Source: Actinophytocola sp049647105
GTDB lineage: Bacteria > Actinomycetota > Actinomycetes > Mycobacteriales > Pseudonocardiaceae
Assembly (NCBI RefSeq): GCF_049647105.1
Contig: NZ_JBARWZ010000121.1
Span: 35,733-99,732, forward strand
Length of the DNA: 64,000 nucleotides
Reading direction: 5' to 3'
The notes beneath the pieces are model-generated. The model worked only from the letters and a program-made list of their open reading frames with translations, did no database searches and had not been told where the DNA came from. Position 1 is the stretch's first letter. Each line of letters opens with the position of its first letter. Below, one piece after another: positions 8,511 to 18,600 of the stretch. The translations under genes were made by a program, and so were the position numbers.

Positions 8511-8894
8511 GTGAGTTCAGAGCCGTTCCGAGACGCTGACACGAGCACGCCCGCTGCACCAGGACTGTCAGTCCTGGTGGAACCCCATGGCGAGGCCGTG
8601 GTGCTCAATGTGGCCGGGGAGATCGACCTGGCCACCGCCCCCCAGCTGGGGGATTCGATCAACGCTGCCATGGAGCAGCGGCCGGAGACGCTGGTGGTCG
8701 ACCTGAGTCAGGTCGACTTCCTCGCGTCGGCCGGCATGGCGGTGCTCATTGGCTGCCATCAGCAAGCCAAGGGCAACCTTCGCTTCCGGATCGTCGCGAC
8801 CGGCAGCGCCACGTTCCGTCCGATGGAACTGACAGGAATGACCGACGAGATCTCGATCTACCCCACCCGCGATGAGGCGCTCACCGCCGACTGA
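8511..8894 (+). CDS. STAS-domain anti-sigma factor antagonist
   Basis: A 127-residue protein with one STAS domain. It contains VVLNVAGEIDLATAPQLGDSI at the first strand-helix and TLVVDLSQVDFLASAGMAVLIGCHQQAK, where the Ser of FLASAGM is in the place of the phosphorylated Ser in SpoIIAA/RsbV antagonists. The GTG at 8511 is chosen because the frame upstream reads as random sequence. It probably binds an anti-sigma kinase; the next gene, 74 bases downstream, encodes such a protein, so the two form a partner-switching pair. Confidence 0.86.
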   Translation: MSSEPFRDADTSTPAAPGLSVLVEPHGEAVVLNVAGEIDLATAPQLGDSINAAMEQRPETLVVDLSQVDFLASAGMAVLIGCHQQAKGNLRFRIVATGSATFRPMELTGMTDEISIYPTRDEALTAD

Positions 8895-8968
8895 GCGTGA
8901 CTGACTCCGGTCCCCCTGCCTGCCTGCGGGCGGGGGAACCGGAGGGCTGAACGTTGGAGGCTTCGGCC

Positions 8969-9394
8969 GTGAACCTGGGGCAACAGAGCCTTGATGACGT
9001 CCCGGAAGGAGAGTTGCACTTCCGGGTGCCCGCGGTGGCCAACCGCCTGGCCGGTCTCCGGCATGCGCTCGCCAGCTGGGCGACCCGCGCCGGACTGTCC
9101 GACGAGGACAGCGAGGCGCTCGTGCTCGCGAGCTACGAGGCCATGGCCAATGCCGTCGAGCACGCCTACCACGGCCAGACCCAGGGTCTGCTCGACCTCA
9201 GGGGCGCGGTGGACGGTGAGCAAAGCAGGGTCGTCATCACCGTCACCGACTACGGCCAGTGGCGGCCGCCGCAACCCAGTGGGGGTTTGCGCGGCCGAGG
9301 ACTACCCCTGATCCAAGGGCTCACCACCACCTCGACGATCACCCCCACCTCGGCGGGCACCACGGTGACGATGTCCTGGCCGCTCGCGAAGTAG
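8969..9394 (+). CDS. Anti-sigma factor / RsbW-like serine kinase (HATPase_c)
   Basis: A 141-residue GHKL ATPase-domain protein. The N-box is EAMANAVEHAYH, the G1 box is VTDYGQWRPP and the lid/G2 region is GGLRGRGLPLIQGL, in the order found in RsbW/SpoIIAB proteins. The GTG at 8969 has GGAGG eight bases upstream, better than the TTG at 8954. It probably binds a sigma factor or the STAS protein encoded just before it. No sigma factor gene is in the window, so the target is elsewhere. It is the last gene before the NRPS cluster. Confidence 0.86.
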   Translation: MNLGQQSLDDVPEGELHFRVPAVANRLAGLRHALASWATRAGLSDEDSEALVLASYEAMANAVEHAYHGQTQGLLDLRGAVDGEQSRVVITVTDYGQWRPPQPSGGLRGRGLPLIQGLTTTSTITPTSAGTTVTMSWPLAK

Positions 9395-9590
9395 CGACTA
9401 TTCAGCCATCGAATCCTTCGCGAAAAGAAAGCTTTCCGTCACCCCGTATCCGGTTGATTCCCGTCCGTAATCACATTACTCTCGATGGTCCGTGCCGGAC
9501 GGTCGGTTGGGGCCGTTCGGGCGATTCGCCCCTCTCATCACGCCGGTACCGTCTTGCCACGAGTGGGCATGGCAGGGAAAGGCGTGGGAC

Positions 9591-9791
9591 ATGAGTGATG
9601 TCGACGGCCGCCGGTACCGGGTGGTGGTCAACGACGAGGAGCAGTACTCCATCTGGTCCGCTGACCAGGAGCTACCCGCGGGATGGCGCGCGGAGGGCAC
9701 CGAGGGCGACCGGACGGCGTGCCTCGAGCACATCGAGCGGGTCTGGACGGACATGCGGCCGCGCAGCGTGCGGGAGCACCTGTCCGCGTAA
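9591..9791 (+). CDS. MbtH-like NRPS accessory protein
   Basis: A 66-residue protein with all the family hallmarks: NDEEQYSIW, then LPAGWRAEG, then CLEHIERVWTDMRPRSVREHL. MbtH-like proteins bind NRPS adenylation domains and are needed for their folding and activity. One copy serves the whole cluster, which starts 212 bases downstream. The start is the ATG in GGGACATGAGTG; upstream in-frame codons do not match the family. It may be transcribed with the NRPS genes or from its own promoter in the AT-richer 9395-9590 interval. Confidence 0.93.
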   Translation: MSDVDGRRYRVVVNDEEQYSIWSADQELPAGWRAEGTEGDRTACLEHIERVWTDMRPRSVREHLSA

Positions 9792-9903
9792 CCGGGCGAC
9801 CGTGACGGCCGGCGCCCGCTGAACATCCTGCTGACTCTGGGGTTCTTTATCGCCTGGGCGGGCTTTGGCATGCCCTGAAGCAGGTTCATACACATTTCGG
9901 GTG

Positions 9904-9958
9904 CCGGCATACGCATGCCGGAAAACAACCATGGGCAAATGCCGATCGGCATTTGTCC
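9904..9958. promoter_or_regulatory. Tandem dyads in front of the NRPS operon
   Basis: Two inverted repeats lie between the MbtH gene and the first NRPS gene. The first is CCGGCAT-ACGC-ATGCCGG (9904-9921). The second is the uninterrupted 20-base palindrome CAAATGCCGATCGGCATTTG (9936-9955), which extends to 9933-9958 if one G-U pair is allowed. Both share the core ATGCCG. They could be a repressor operator pair, or RNA hairpins that attenuate transcription between MbtH and the NRPS genes. There is no T run after either, which favours an operator. Confidence 0.55.
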
Positions 9959-10003
9959 CGGCTTTGACGACTTCGCATTCCGCAGGGATGCGTTGGAGGT
10001 CTC

Positions 10004-13000
10004 GTGCACCCGAAAACAGCCGAGGCGGGCTGTCCCGCGCTGCCACTGCAGCAGGGGATGATCTTCAACGGGCTGCGTGTCCCGGACGCCGGCATCGACG
10101 TCGTGCAGTGCGTCATCCGGTGGCCGGGCCTCGACGTGGCCGCCTACCGGGCGGCGTGGGAACGTGCCGTGGCGCGGCATCCCATCCTGCGCACCGGGTT
10201 CGTGCTCGCGGGCGACGCCGAGCCCGTGCAGGTGGTGCGGCCGGACACCACGCTCGACTTCACCGTGCGCACCGACGCGGTGGCCGACTTCCTCGCCGAG
10301 GACCGCACGCGTGGGTTCGCGTTCGACGCTCCGCCGCTCGTGCGGGTGACCGTGCTGACACACGCGACGCCGGTCGTGGTGATCACGCTGCACCACGCCG
10401 TCCTCGACGGCCGGTCGCTCGCGATGCTGATGGCCGAACTCGACAGCGACTACGAGGGCCGCCCCGACTTCCCGGAGCGAACGCACTACCGCGACTTCGT
10501 CGAGTGGTTCACGGCCCGCAACGTGGCGGGAAGCCACGCGGCCGAGCAGGACCGCGTGTTCTGGACCGCACACCTCGCCGGTGTGTCCGGGCCGACGCCG
10601 CTGCCGTTCGGCAAGCTCGCCGACGCGACGGAGGGCCGCGCGAGCCAGGTCGTCAAGTTCTCCCTGACCGACGAGGAAACCGTTGCGCTGCAACGGCTCG
10701 CCGACACCGAGAGCGTCACGCTGAACACTGTGGTGCTCGCCGCGTGGGCACTGGTGCTCGGCACGCACGCGGGCACCGACGACGTCGTCTTCGGCGTCAC
10801 CCGCTCCGCGCGGCACGGTTCGGTGCCGGGCGCGGACGGCATCGTCGGCATGCTGCTCGCGACGATCCCCCTGCGCGTCGACCTCGACCGGTCGCTGTCG
10901 GTCGGCGAGTGGCTGCGGGAGATCCGGCGCTCCGGGGTGGACATCCGCGACCACCAGCTGACACCGCTCGGCGACATCCAGCGGTACGCGGGGGCGCAGA
11001 ACCTGCTGTCCAGCCTCGTGCTGTTCGAACGGCAGGACCTGCACACGTTGCTGCGCAAGCAGAATCCGAACTGGGACGAGCGCGAGGTCGAGCTGCACCG
11101 GCGGCTCAGCTACCCGCTCACCGTCTACGCGTTCGCCGAGCCTGCGCTGCACATCGCGCTCATCCACGACCGCTTCACCGCCGCCGAGGCCGACGTCCTC
11201 GCCGGGCACCTGCGCACCGCGCTGCTGCGGCTCACGAACCGGCCACACGGGAAGGTCGGCGACCTTTCGCTGCTGTCGCCAGCCGAGCACACGCTGCTGG
11301 CCTCCGGCGGGCACGCCGACCCGCTCGCCTACCCGCGTGGGAAGACGATCCCCGAGCTGTTCGACGAGCAGGTCCGCCGCGCGCCTGGCGCGGACGCGGT
11401 GTTCGACGGCGAAACCTGGCTCACCTACGCGGAGCTGGACGACCGGGCCACCCGGATCGCGGCCGCGCTGCGGGACCGCGGCATCGGGCTCGAGGAGCCG
11501 GTGGCCGTCGCGCTCCCCCGCGGCGCGGCGCTGGCCACGGCATTCCTCGGCGTGCTCAAGGCGGGTGCCGCGTACCTGCCGGTCGACGCCACGCATCCCC
11601 CGGCCCGCAACGCGATGATGCTCGCCGACAGCGGCGCGCGGGTGGTCATCACGGACGGCGGCGACTGGCCGGCCGACGTCATGTCCATCGACGACCTGCC
11701 TGCCGCGGCGCCGTTTCCGTGCCCGGCGCGGGCGGACACGCTGGCGTACCTCAACTACACGTCCGGTTCGACCGGCAGGCCCAAGGGTGTCGCGGTGCCG
11801 CACCGGGGCGTCGTGCGGTTGGTGCACGAGCCGAACTTCGCGACCGTCGGTCCTGCACAGACGTTCCTGCACGCGTCGTCGCCGTCGTTCGACGTCACGA
11901 CGCTGGAGCTCTGGGGTGCGCTGCTGACGGGCGCCAGGGTGGTGCCCGCGCCGCCCGGCCCGCTCGACGCGCCGGGCCTCGCGAAGCTGATCGACCGGCA
12001 CCGCGTGAGCTTCCTGTGGCTGACGGCCGGTCTGTTCCACCAGATCGTCGAGCACGACGTGACCACGCTGTCCCGCGTGGACCAGCTGCTCGCCGGCGGG
12101 GACGTGCTCGCGCCGGACGCGGTGCGCGCGGCGCTGGCGGCGCGGGGCGGGAAGCCGGTCATCAACGGCTACGGGCCCACCGAGAACACGACCTTCACGA
12201 GCTGCCACGTCATGCACGACGCGGGTGACCTCGGCGCGACCACGCCGATCGGCAGGCCGGTGCAGCACAGCACGGTCTACGTGCTGGACGACGACCTGCG
12301 GCCGCTGCCGGTGGGTGCGATCGGCGAGCTGTACTCCGGCGGCGACGGCGTGGCCCGCGGCTACCTCAACCGGCCGGCGCTCACCGCGGCGAAGTTCGTG
12401 CCCGACCCGTTCGGCCCGCCCGGCGCCCGCCTGTACCGGACCGGCGACCGCGCACGGTGGCGGCCGGACGGCACACTCGAGTTCCTCGGCCGCGTCGACA
12501 ACCAGGTCAAGGTGCGGGGTTACCTCGTCGAGCCGGGCGAGACGGAGTCGGTGCTGCGCACGCACCCGCAGGTCGTGGACGCGGCGGTCGTGGTGCACGG
12601 CACGGACGACACCCGCAGGCTCGTCGCGTATGTGACGCCGGCGGGCCTGGACCTCGCGAGCGTGCGGGCGCACGTGGCGGCCGCGCTGCCGGAGTTCCTT
12701 CGCCCGTCGAGCTACCAGGTGCTGCCGAGGTTCCCGCTGAACGCGAGCGGCAAGATCGACCGCGCCGCACTGCCTGAACCGGTCGCCACCACCGGTTCCG
12801 TGCACCTGCCGCTCACCGGCGACGCGCAGCACCGGATGGCCGGGATCTGGCGCGCACTGCTGGGTGTCGAGGAGATCGGCGCCGGTGACGAGTTCTTCGA
12901 CCTCGGCGGCAACTCGCTGCTGGCGATGCGGCTGACGTTCCGGATCCGCGAGACGTTCGGCGTCGAGCTGCCGATCCGGGACATCTACCGGGCGGCCACG

Positions 13001-15604
13001 CTCGCCGACCTCACCGACGTCGTCGCCGCGGCCGCCAAGCCGGCCACGGCGGGGATCGTGCGCCGGGACCGGCGCGCCTACCGGGCGCCGAACCGGCTGC
13101 CCGCGCACCTGGTCACGGCCGGTTCGGCCGACTCGCCGGACCAGCACTGGGCGCTGTGGCGGTGGGTGGAGCTGCGGGGTACGGGGTTCGGCATCGAGCC
13201 GCTGCTCGACCTCGCGAGCCAGGAGTGCGCGGCCGCCGCGGCGGCCGTCGTGGCCGCCGAGCAGGAGTTCGCGGTGCACCGGGGTGCCGTGCTCGACGGC
13301 ATCAAGGCGTCGCTGACGACCGCGTCCGCCGAGGCGAAACCCGCGCTGCGCAAGGGTTCCAAGCTGATCTGCAAGGGTCGGCTTGCCGAGCTGGACGCGG
13401 GCATCCTCGCCAGGCAGCACGCAACGGAGCTGATCAGCGCGGCCGCCGCGGTCGAGGAGGCACACGCGGCGTATGCGGCGGCGTTCGCTGACGCGGCCGA
13501 CCGAGTGGCGACCGGGTTGCGTGCGGTCGCCGGGGACACGAAGTTCCGTGAGGCCGTGGCATGGCAGAACCCGAGGGCACTGCACACGGCCGTCGACTCG
13601 CTCGCGTACACGGAGGCGCCGAAGCGGAACTCGCAGTACCGGCAGTGGGCCGCGCTGGTGATGAACTACCTGCAGCGGTACACGACCAAGAACGACACGA
13701 TCGGGTACTTCGGTCCGGTCGGCTGGGCGCGGATCACCGACGCCGAGGACACGATCGCGCTGCGGCCGGGGCCGGAGCTGCTCGCGCAGCGGACCGTGTA
13801 CCTGGAGAACTGGGCGGTGCACGAGCTCGCACAGTCACTGTCCACACCGGACACACTGCCGTGGGCGACGCCACGCCGGATGCCGTTCGTGGGGATCGAC
13901 GGTGACGAGCTGCACGTGCCCCTCCAGCCGCCGGTCACGCTGCCCGCCGACGAGGCGGCGGTGCTGCGGGCGGTCGACGGCGTGCGGACCGCGCGGGAGA
14001 TCGCGGAAGAACTGGCGACGTTGGGCGATGTCTACCGCGTGCTGGGTAAACTACGAGACGACCGGCGGATTGCCTGGACCTTCGAGGTTTCTCCAGCTGA
14101 GCTGGTGCCGGAGCGGGCTCTGCTGGCGCAGTTCGACCGGATCGACGATCCGACGGTCCGCGACCGCGTCCTGTCCGCGCTCGGTGAGCTGGAGCGTGGG
14201 CGGGCCGCGGTCGCGGAGGCGGTCGGCGACCCGGAGCGGATGACCGGCGCCATGACCGCGCTCCAGGAGTCGTTCACCCGGCACACCGGCAGCACGGGCG
14301 TGCGCAGGCCGGGCATGTTCTACGCGGGCCGCACGCTCGTGCACGAGGAATGCCGCCGCGACCTCGACGTCACCATCGGGCCCGACCTGGTGGCGTCGCT
14401 CATGCCGCCGCTGTCGCTGATGCTGGAGAGCGCCCGCTGGTTCACCTCGGCAGGCGCGGCGCTGTACCGGCGGGCCCTGCGGGACACCTTCCGCACGCAC
14501 GTCGACGCCTCCGGTGTGCTGCGGTTCGCCGACTTCTGGTTGTGGGCCAACGACATCATCTTCCGGCTCGACAAGAGGGTGGTCGGCAGGCTGACGGCGG
14601 CGCTGCAGGAGCGCTGGGCGAACATCCTCTTGCTCGACATGAGTCAGTCACGGGTGTCGGTCAGCGCCGCTTCGTTGCGGGACAAGGTGAGCGCGGCGTT
14701 CGCGGCGCCGAGGCCCGGATGGCGCAGCGCGGTGCAGCACAGTCCGGACGTCATGATCGCCGCCAGGGACGCCGACGCGATCCGGCGCGGGGACTTCCAG
14801 TGGGTGCTCGGCGAGTTGCACGCGGGCGTCAACACGATGCGTTCCGCGTTGTTCGTGTCGCAGCACCCGAACGCCACCGAGCTGCACACCGCCATGGCCG
14901 CCGATCTCGCGGGGCCGAGGATCGTCCTGGCCGCCACCCGTGAGGAGGGCGGCACGCCGCAGCGGCTCGCCGACGCGCTCGTGCAGCCCGCCGACATCCG
15001 GGTGGTGTCCGCGCACGACGCGTGCGGGCCGGACATCGACGGCGCGTTGCTCGTCTCCGACCTGCTGCTGTCCGAAACGGGCGGGAAGCTCGTCGTGCAC
15101 GACCGGGCCGGTGGCAACCGGATGGACCTCGTGGAACTGCTGAACGAGCAGCTGATGGGGCAGCTGGTGCAGCAGTTCCGCCCGCTGCCGACGGTTCCGC
15201 ACACGCCGAGGGTGTCGATCGACCGGCTGGTGGTCAGCCGGGAGAACTGGCGGCTGCCGGTGTCCGGCCTCGGGTTCGCGTTCGCCGCCGACGAGGCGAC
15301 CCGTTTCCTGCGTGCGCAGGAGTGGCGGCGGGGAACCGGGGTGCCGCGGTTCGTGTTCGTCAAGAGCCCCGTGGAGTTCAAGCCGTTCTACGTGGACCTC
15401 GAGAGCCTGCCGTCGGTCGAGCACTTCGCGCACGCGATCCGCGCGCTCGACCGTGCGGAGCCCGACGGCCTGATGAGCGTCGGCGAGATGCTGCCCGGCC
15501 CGGACGAGCTGTGGCTCACCGACGCCGAGGGCGCCAGGTACACCGCGGAATTCCGCTTCGTCGCCGTGGACCGCCGCGGCCCTGCCCCGGAAGGTCAGTC
15601 GTGA
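10004..15604 (+). CDS. NRPS C-A-PCP fused to a LanB-like dehydratase domain
   Basis: A protein of 1866 residues. Domain order: condensation (about 8-430, active site HHAVLDG at 130-136), adenylation (about 440-930, YTSGSTGRPKG at 585, YGPTEN, and the A7/A8 GDRARWRPDG and GRVDNQVKVRGY blocks), carrier protein (GGNSLL with Ser971), then a LanB-type region (about 1020-1866) resembling the glutamylation domain of class I lanthipeptide dehydratases. That region has RYTTKNDTIGYFGPVGW near 1224-1240, a late FVKSPVEFKPFYVDLES block and no SpaB_C elimination domain. My reading of the specificity pocket is D-V-L-W-L-G-G-T-F, close to valine-type codes. The GTG start has GGAGG five to nine bases before it. 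The stop overlaps the next gene by GTGA. C with nothing upstream may be a starter domain. Confidence 0.9.
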   Translation: MHPKTAEAGCPALPLQQGMIFNGLRVPDAGIDVVQCVIRWPGLDVAAYRAAWERAVARHPILRTGFVLAGDAEPVQVVRPDTTLDFTVRTDAVADFLAEDRTRGFAFDAPPLVRVTVLTHATPVVVITLHHAVLDGRSLAMLMAELDSDYEGRPDFPERTHYRDFVEWFTARNVAGSHAAEQDRVFWTAHLAGVSGPTPLPFGKLADATEGRASQVVKFSLTDEETVALQRLADTESVTLNTVVLAAWALVLGTHAGTDDVVFGVTRSARHGSVPGADGIVGMLLATIPLRVDLDRSLSVGEWLREIRRSGVDIRDHQLTPLGDIQRYAGAQNLLSSLVLFERQDLHTLLRKQNPNWDEREVELHRRLSYPLTVYAFAEPALHIALIHDRFTAAEADVLAGHLRTALLRLTNRPHGKVGDLSLLSPAEHTLLASGGHADPLAYPRGKTIPELFDEQVRRAPGADAVFDGETWLTYAELDDRATRIAAALRDRGIGLEEPVAVALPRGAALATAFLGVLKAGAAYLPVDATHPPARNAMMLADSGARVVITDGGDWPADVMSIDDLPAAAPFPCPARADTLAYLNYTSGSTGRPKGVAVPHRGVVRLVHEPNFATVGPAQTFLHASSPSFDVTTLELWGALLTGARVVPAPPGPLDAPGLAKLIDRHRVSFLWLTAGLFHQIVEHDVTTLSRVDQLLAGGDVLAPDAVRAALAARGGKPVINGYGPTENTTFTSCHVMHDAGDLGATTPIGRPVQHSTVYVLDDDLRPLPVGAIGELYSGGDGVARGYLNRPALTAAKFVPDPFGPPGARLYRTGDRARWRPDGTLEFLGRVDNQVKVRGYLVEPGETESVLRTHPQVVDAAVVVHGTDDTRRLVAYVTPAGLDLASVRAHVAAALPEFLRPSSYQVLPRFPLNASGKIDRAALPEPVATTGSVHLPLTGDAQHRMAGIWRALLGVEEIGAGDEFFDLGGNSLLAMRLTFRIRETFGVELPIRDIYRAATLADLTDVVAAAAKPATAGIVRRDRRAYRAPNRLPAHLVTAGSADSPDQHWALWRWVELRGTGFGIEPLLDLASQECAAAAAAVVAAEQEFAVHRGAVLDGIKASLTTASAEAKPALRKGSKLICKGRLAELDAGILARQHATELISAAAAVEEAHAAYAAAFADAADRVATGLRAVAGDTKFREAVAWQNPRALHTAVDSLAYTEAPKRNSQYRQWAALVMNYLQRYTTKNDTIGYFGPVGWARITDAEDTIALRPGPELLAQRTVYLENWAVHELAQSLSTPDTLPWATPRRMPFVGIDGDELHVPLQPPVTLPADEAAVLRAVDGVRTAREIAEELATLGDVYRVLGKLRDDRRIAWTFEVSPAELVPERALLAQFDRIDDPTVRDRVLSALGELERGRAAVAEAVGDPERMTGAMTALQESFTRHTGSTGVRRPGMFYAGRTLVHEECRRDLDVTIGPDLVASLMPPLSLMLESARWFTSAGAALYRRALRDTFRTHVDASGVLRFADFWLWANDIIFRLDKRVVGRLTAALQERWANILLLDMSQSRVSVSAASLRDKVSAAFAAPRPGWRSAVQHSPDVMIAARDADAIRRGDFQWVLGELHAGVNTMRSALFVSQHPNATELHTAMAADLAGPRIVLAATREEGGTPQRLADALVQPADIRVVSAHDACGPDIDGALLVSDLLLSETGGKLVVHDRAGGNRMDLVELLNEQLMGQLVQQFRPLPTVPHTPRVSIDRLVVSRENWRLPVSGLGFAFAADEATRFLRAQEWRRGTGVPRFVFVKSPVEFKPFYVDLESLPSVEHFAHAIRALDRAEPDGLMSVGEMLPGPDELWLTDAEGARYTAEFRFVAVDRRGPAPEGQS

Positions 15605-18600
15605 ACACCGACGACACGTACGTTTTCCCCACCTCGTCCGGCCAGCGGCGGCTCTGGCTGCTGGACCAGCTCATCCCCGGCAGCCCCGCCTACCACGTCG
15701 GCTGGCGGATCACGCTGACCGGCGCGCTCGACCGGGCGCGGCTGGAGCACGCGCTCGTCACGGTGGTCCACCGGCACGAGGCGTTGCACACCACGTTCAC
15801 CGCCACCGACGGGGTGCCGAGCCAGGTCGTGTCGTCCCGGGTCGACCTGCGCGTGCTCGACATCGTCGAGTCCGAAGTGGACGCCTTGGTGCGGCACCCG
15901 TTCGACCTCTCGGCCGGTCCCCTGCTGCGGGCCGGGCTCGTCGCGAAGGGCCAGGACGAGCACGTGCTCGTGCTGGTCGTCCACCACGCGGTCGTCGACG
16001 GCTGGTCGTGCGCGATCCTGTTCGACGAGCTGGCCAGCGCCTACGCGGGCGAGGACCTCGACGAGCCGTCCATCCAGTACCCGGACTACGCGGTCTGGCA
16101 GCGGGAACAGGCCGACGCCAACGCGTTCGCCGACGCCGCAAGGTACTGGCAGGCCGAACTGGCCGGCATCCCCACTGTGCTGCCGCTGCCGACCGACCGC
16201 CCTCGGTCGGCGGCGGCGGGCCGGGGTGCCGACCTGGTGCGTGACCTCGAGCCGCTGCCGGACGCCTCGTTCGGCACGCTCCTCGCGGTCTACCAGGCGA
16301 TGCTGCACCGGTTGACCGGGCAGGAGGAGTTCCTCGTCGCCACCCCGGTGTCCGGCCGCACCCGGCCGGAGACCGAGCACCTGGTCGGTTTCCTCGCCAA
16401 CACGCTCGCGCTGCCCGCACGCGTCCCGCCCGGCACCACGTTCGCGGAGCTCGCCAAGCACACGGCAGATGCGGTCGAGGGCGCGCTCGCCAACCAGGAC
16501 CTGCCGTTCGAGGACCTCGTCGACCTGCTGGCCGCCGAGCGGTCGCTCGCGCACGCGCCGGTCGCGCAGGTGATGTTCGCGGTCGAGCCGGTGCGGGAGC
16601 CGGTCACCGTGGACGGTCTGACCATCGCGCCCAGCCTGCTCGCGAACGGTGGTTCGAAGTTCGACCTGTTCCTCACCGTCGAGCCCGGTCCGGACCGTTG
16701 GCGCGCCAAGTGGAACTACGACACCGACCTGTTCGACGAGGCGACCGTCGAGGGGCTCGCGGACCTGTACGCGGTGCTGTGCAAGGCCGTGGCCGCCGAC
16801 CCGGACCGGCCGATCGCCGAGCTGCCGCTGTGCGACGGCACCCGCACGGTCGTCGACACCCCGCGGGCGGGCACGGTCACGTTCGACCTCACCCGGTTCG
16901 GCGACGCGCCCTCGGTGGCCGACGCGACCAGCTCGCTCACCTACCCGCAGCTGGACGAGGCCGCGAACCGGCTCGCACACCTGTTGCGTGCCAACGGGGT
17001 CGGCCCGGACGTGCCGGTCGCGCTGTGCCTCGAACGGGGTGTCCCCGTGGTCACCGCCATCCTCGCCGCGTGGCGCGCTGGCGGCGGCTACCTGCCGCTC
17101 GACCCGACCTGGCCCGCGGAGCGGCTCGCCGCGATGATCACCGACGCGGGGTGCCCGGTGCTGGTCACACACGACGCGGCCGGGGTGGCATTGCCCGGCG
17201 AGCGCACGGTGATCAACCTCGACACCGCCGACCTCACGGCACAACCGAGCACCCCACTCGAACCGACCGCCACGCAGGGCACGATCTCCTACCTGCTCTA
17301 CACGTCCGGCTCGACGGGCAGGCCGAAGGGCGTCACGCTCACCCACGGCGGCATCCAGAACCTGTTGTCCGCCATGGACGAGCTGCTGGACCTGCGGCCG
17401 GACGACCACATCGCGTCGATCACCACGCCGTCGTTCGACGTGTCGACGGTCGAGATGCTCGCGCCGCTCCTGCGAGGTGCGCGGGTCACGGTGATCCCGG
17501 CCGAGGAGGTCGCCGACGGGCTTCGCCTGCGGGAGCGGCTGATCGAGACGGGTGCGACGGTCGTGCAGGGGACACCGTCGGCGTGGCGGCTGCTCGTCGC
17601 CGCGGGCGGGGTGCCGGACACCGTGCGGCTGCGGGTCACCGGCGGCGAGGCGCTGACGCGTGACCTCGCCGACGCGCTGCGGTCCGGCGGCGCGCGGCTG
17701 ATCGACGGATACGGTCCGACCGAGACCACGGTGTACTCCGCGGCCGGGACCGTCCCCGATGGACCGGAGCCGATCCGGCTGGGCGGCCCGGTCGGCGCCA
17801 CCACCCTGCACGTACTCGACCCTGCGCTGCGGCCGGTGCCCGACGGCGTGCTGGGTGAGCTGTTCATCGGCGGCGCCGGGGTCGCGCGTGGCTATCGCAA
17901 CCAGCCGGGCCTCACCGCGGCGAAGTTCCTGCCCGACCCGTTCAGCACGACGCCCGGCGCGCGGCTGTACGCGACCGGTGACCTGGTGCGGCTGCGGGGC
18001 GGGCGGCTCGAGTTCCTCGGCCGGGCCGACCACCAGGTGAAGGTGCGCGGGTTCCGCATCGAGCTGGGTGAGATCGAGTCGGTGCTGCGGGAGCACAACC
18101 TGGTGCGGGACGCGGTGGTGACCGTGTGGCGCGGCAACGAGACCGACGTGCGGCTCGTCGCCTACGTGCTGCCCGGTCCCCGGCTGGACCCGAACGAGCT
18201 GCGGCCGTGGCTGTCCGCCCGGCTGCCGGACTACCTGGTGCCGAACCTGGTGATGACGCTCGACGTGGTGCCGAGGACGCCGACCGGCAAGGTCGACCGG
18301 ACCGCGCTGCCGGAACCGGTGTGGGCGCCGACCCGCACGCGGGTGGTCGCGCCACGCAACGACGTGGAGCGGCGGCTCACCATGCTCTGGCGGGACGTGC
18401 TGAGCCTCGGCCCGGCCATGGACCTGAGCGTGCACGACGACTTCTTCGCGCTCGGCGGGCACTCGCTGACCGCGACCCAGCTGCTCGCACGGATCCGCAC
18501 ACAGCTGTCGGTGAACCTGCCGCTCGCCGCGTTGTTCGGCGCGCCGACGGTCGCCGGGCTGGCGTCGTCGATCACGAAGGCGCAGTCGGGCGGGGTCGCC

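Noticed and set aside
9476..13822. A 1448-codon open frame on the minus strand
   Set aside because: It is a shadow of the NRPS gene on the other strand. Its product is rich in Arg, His and Gly without domains, whereas the plus strand gives complete C-A-PCP motifs. Other long minus-strand frames at 15595-18462, 20584-23682 and 25024-27777 are rejected for the same reason.
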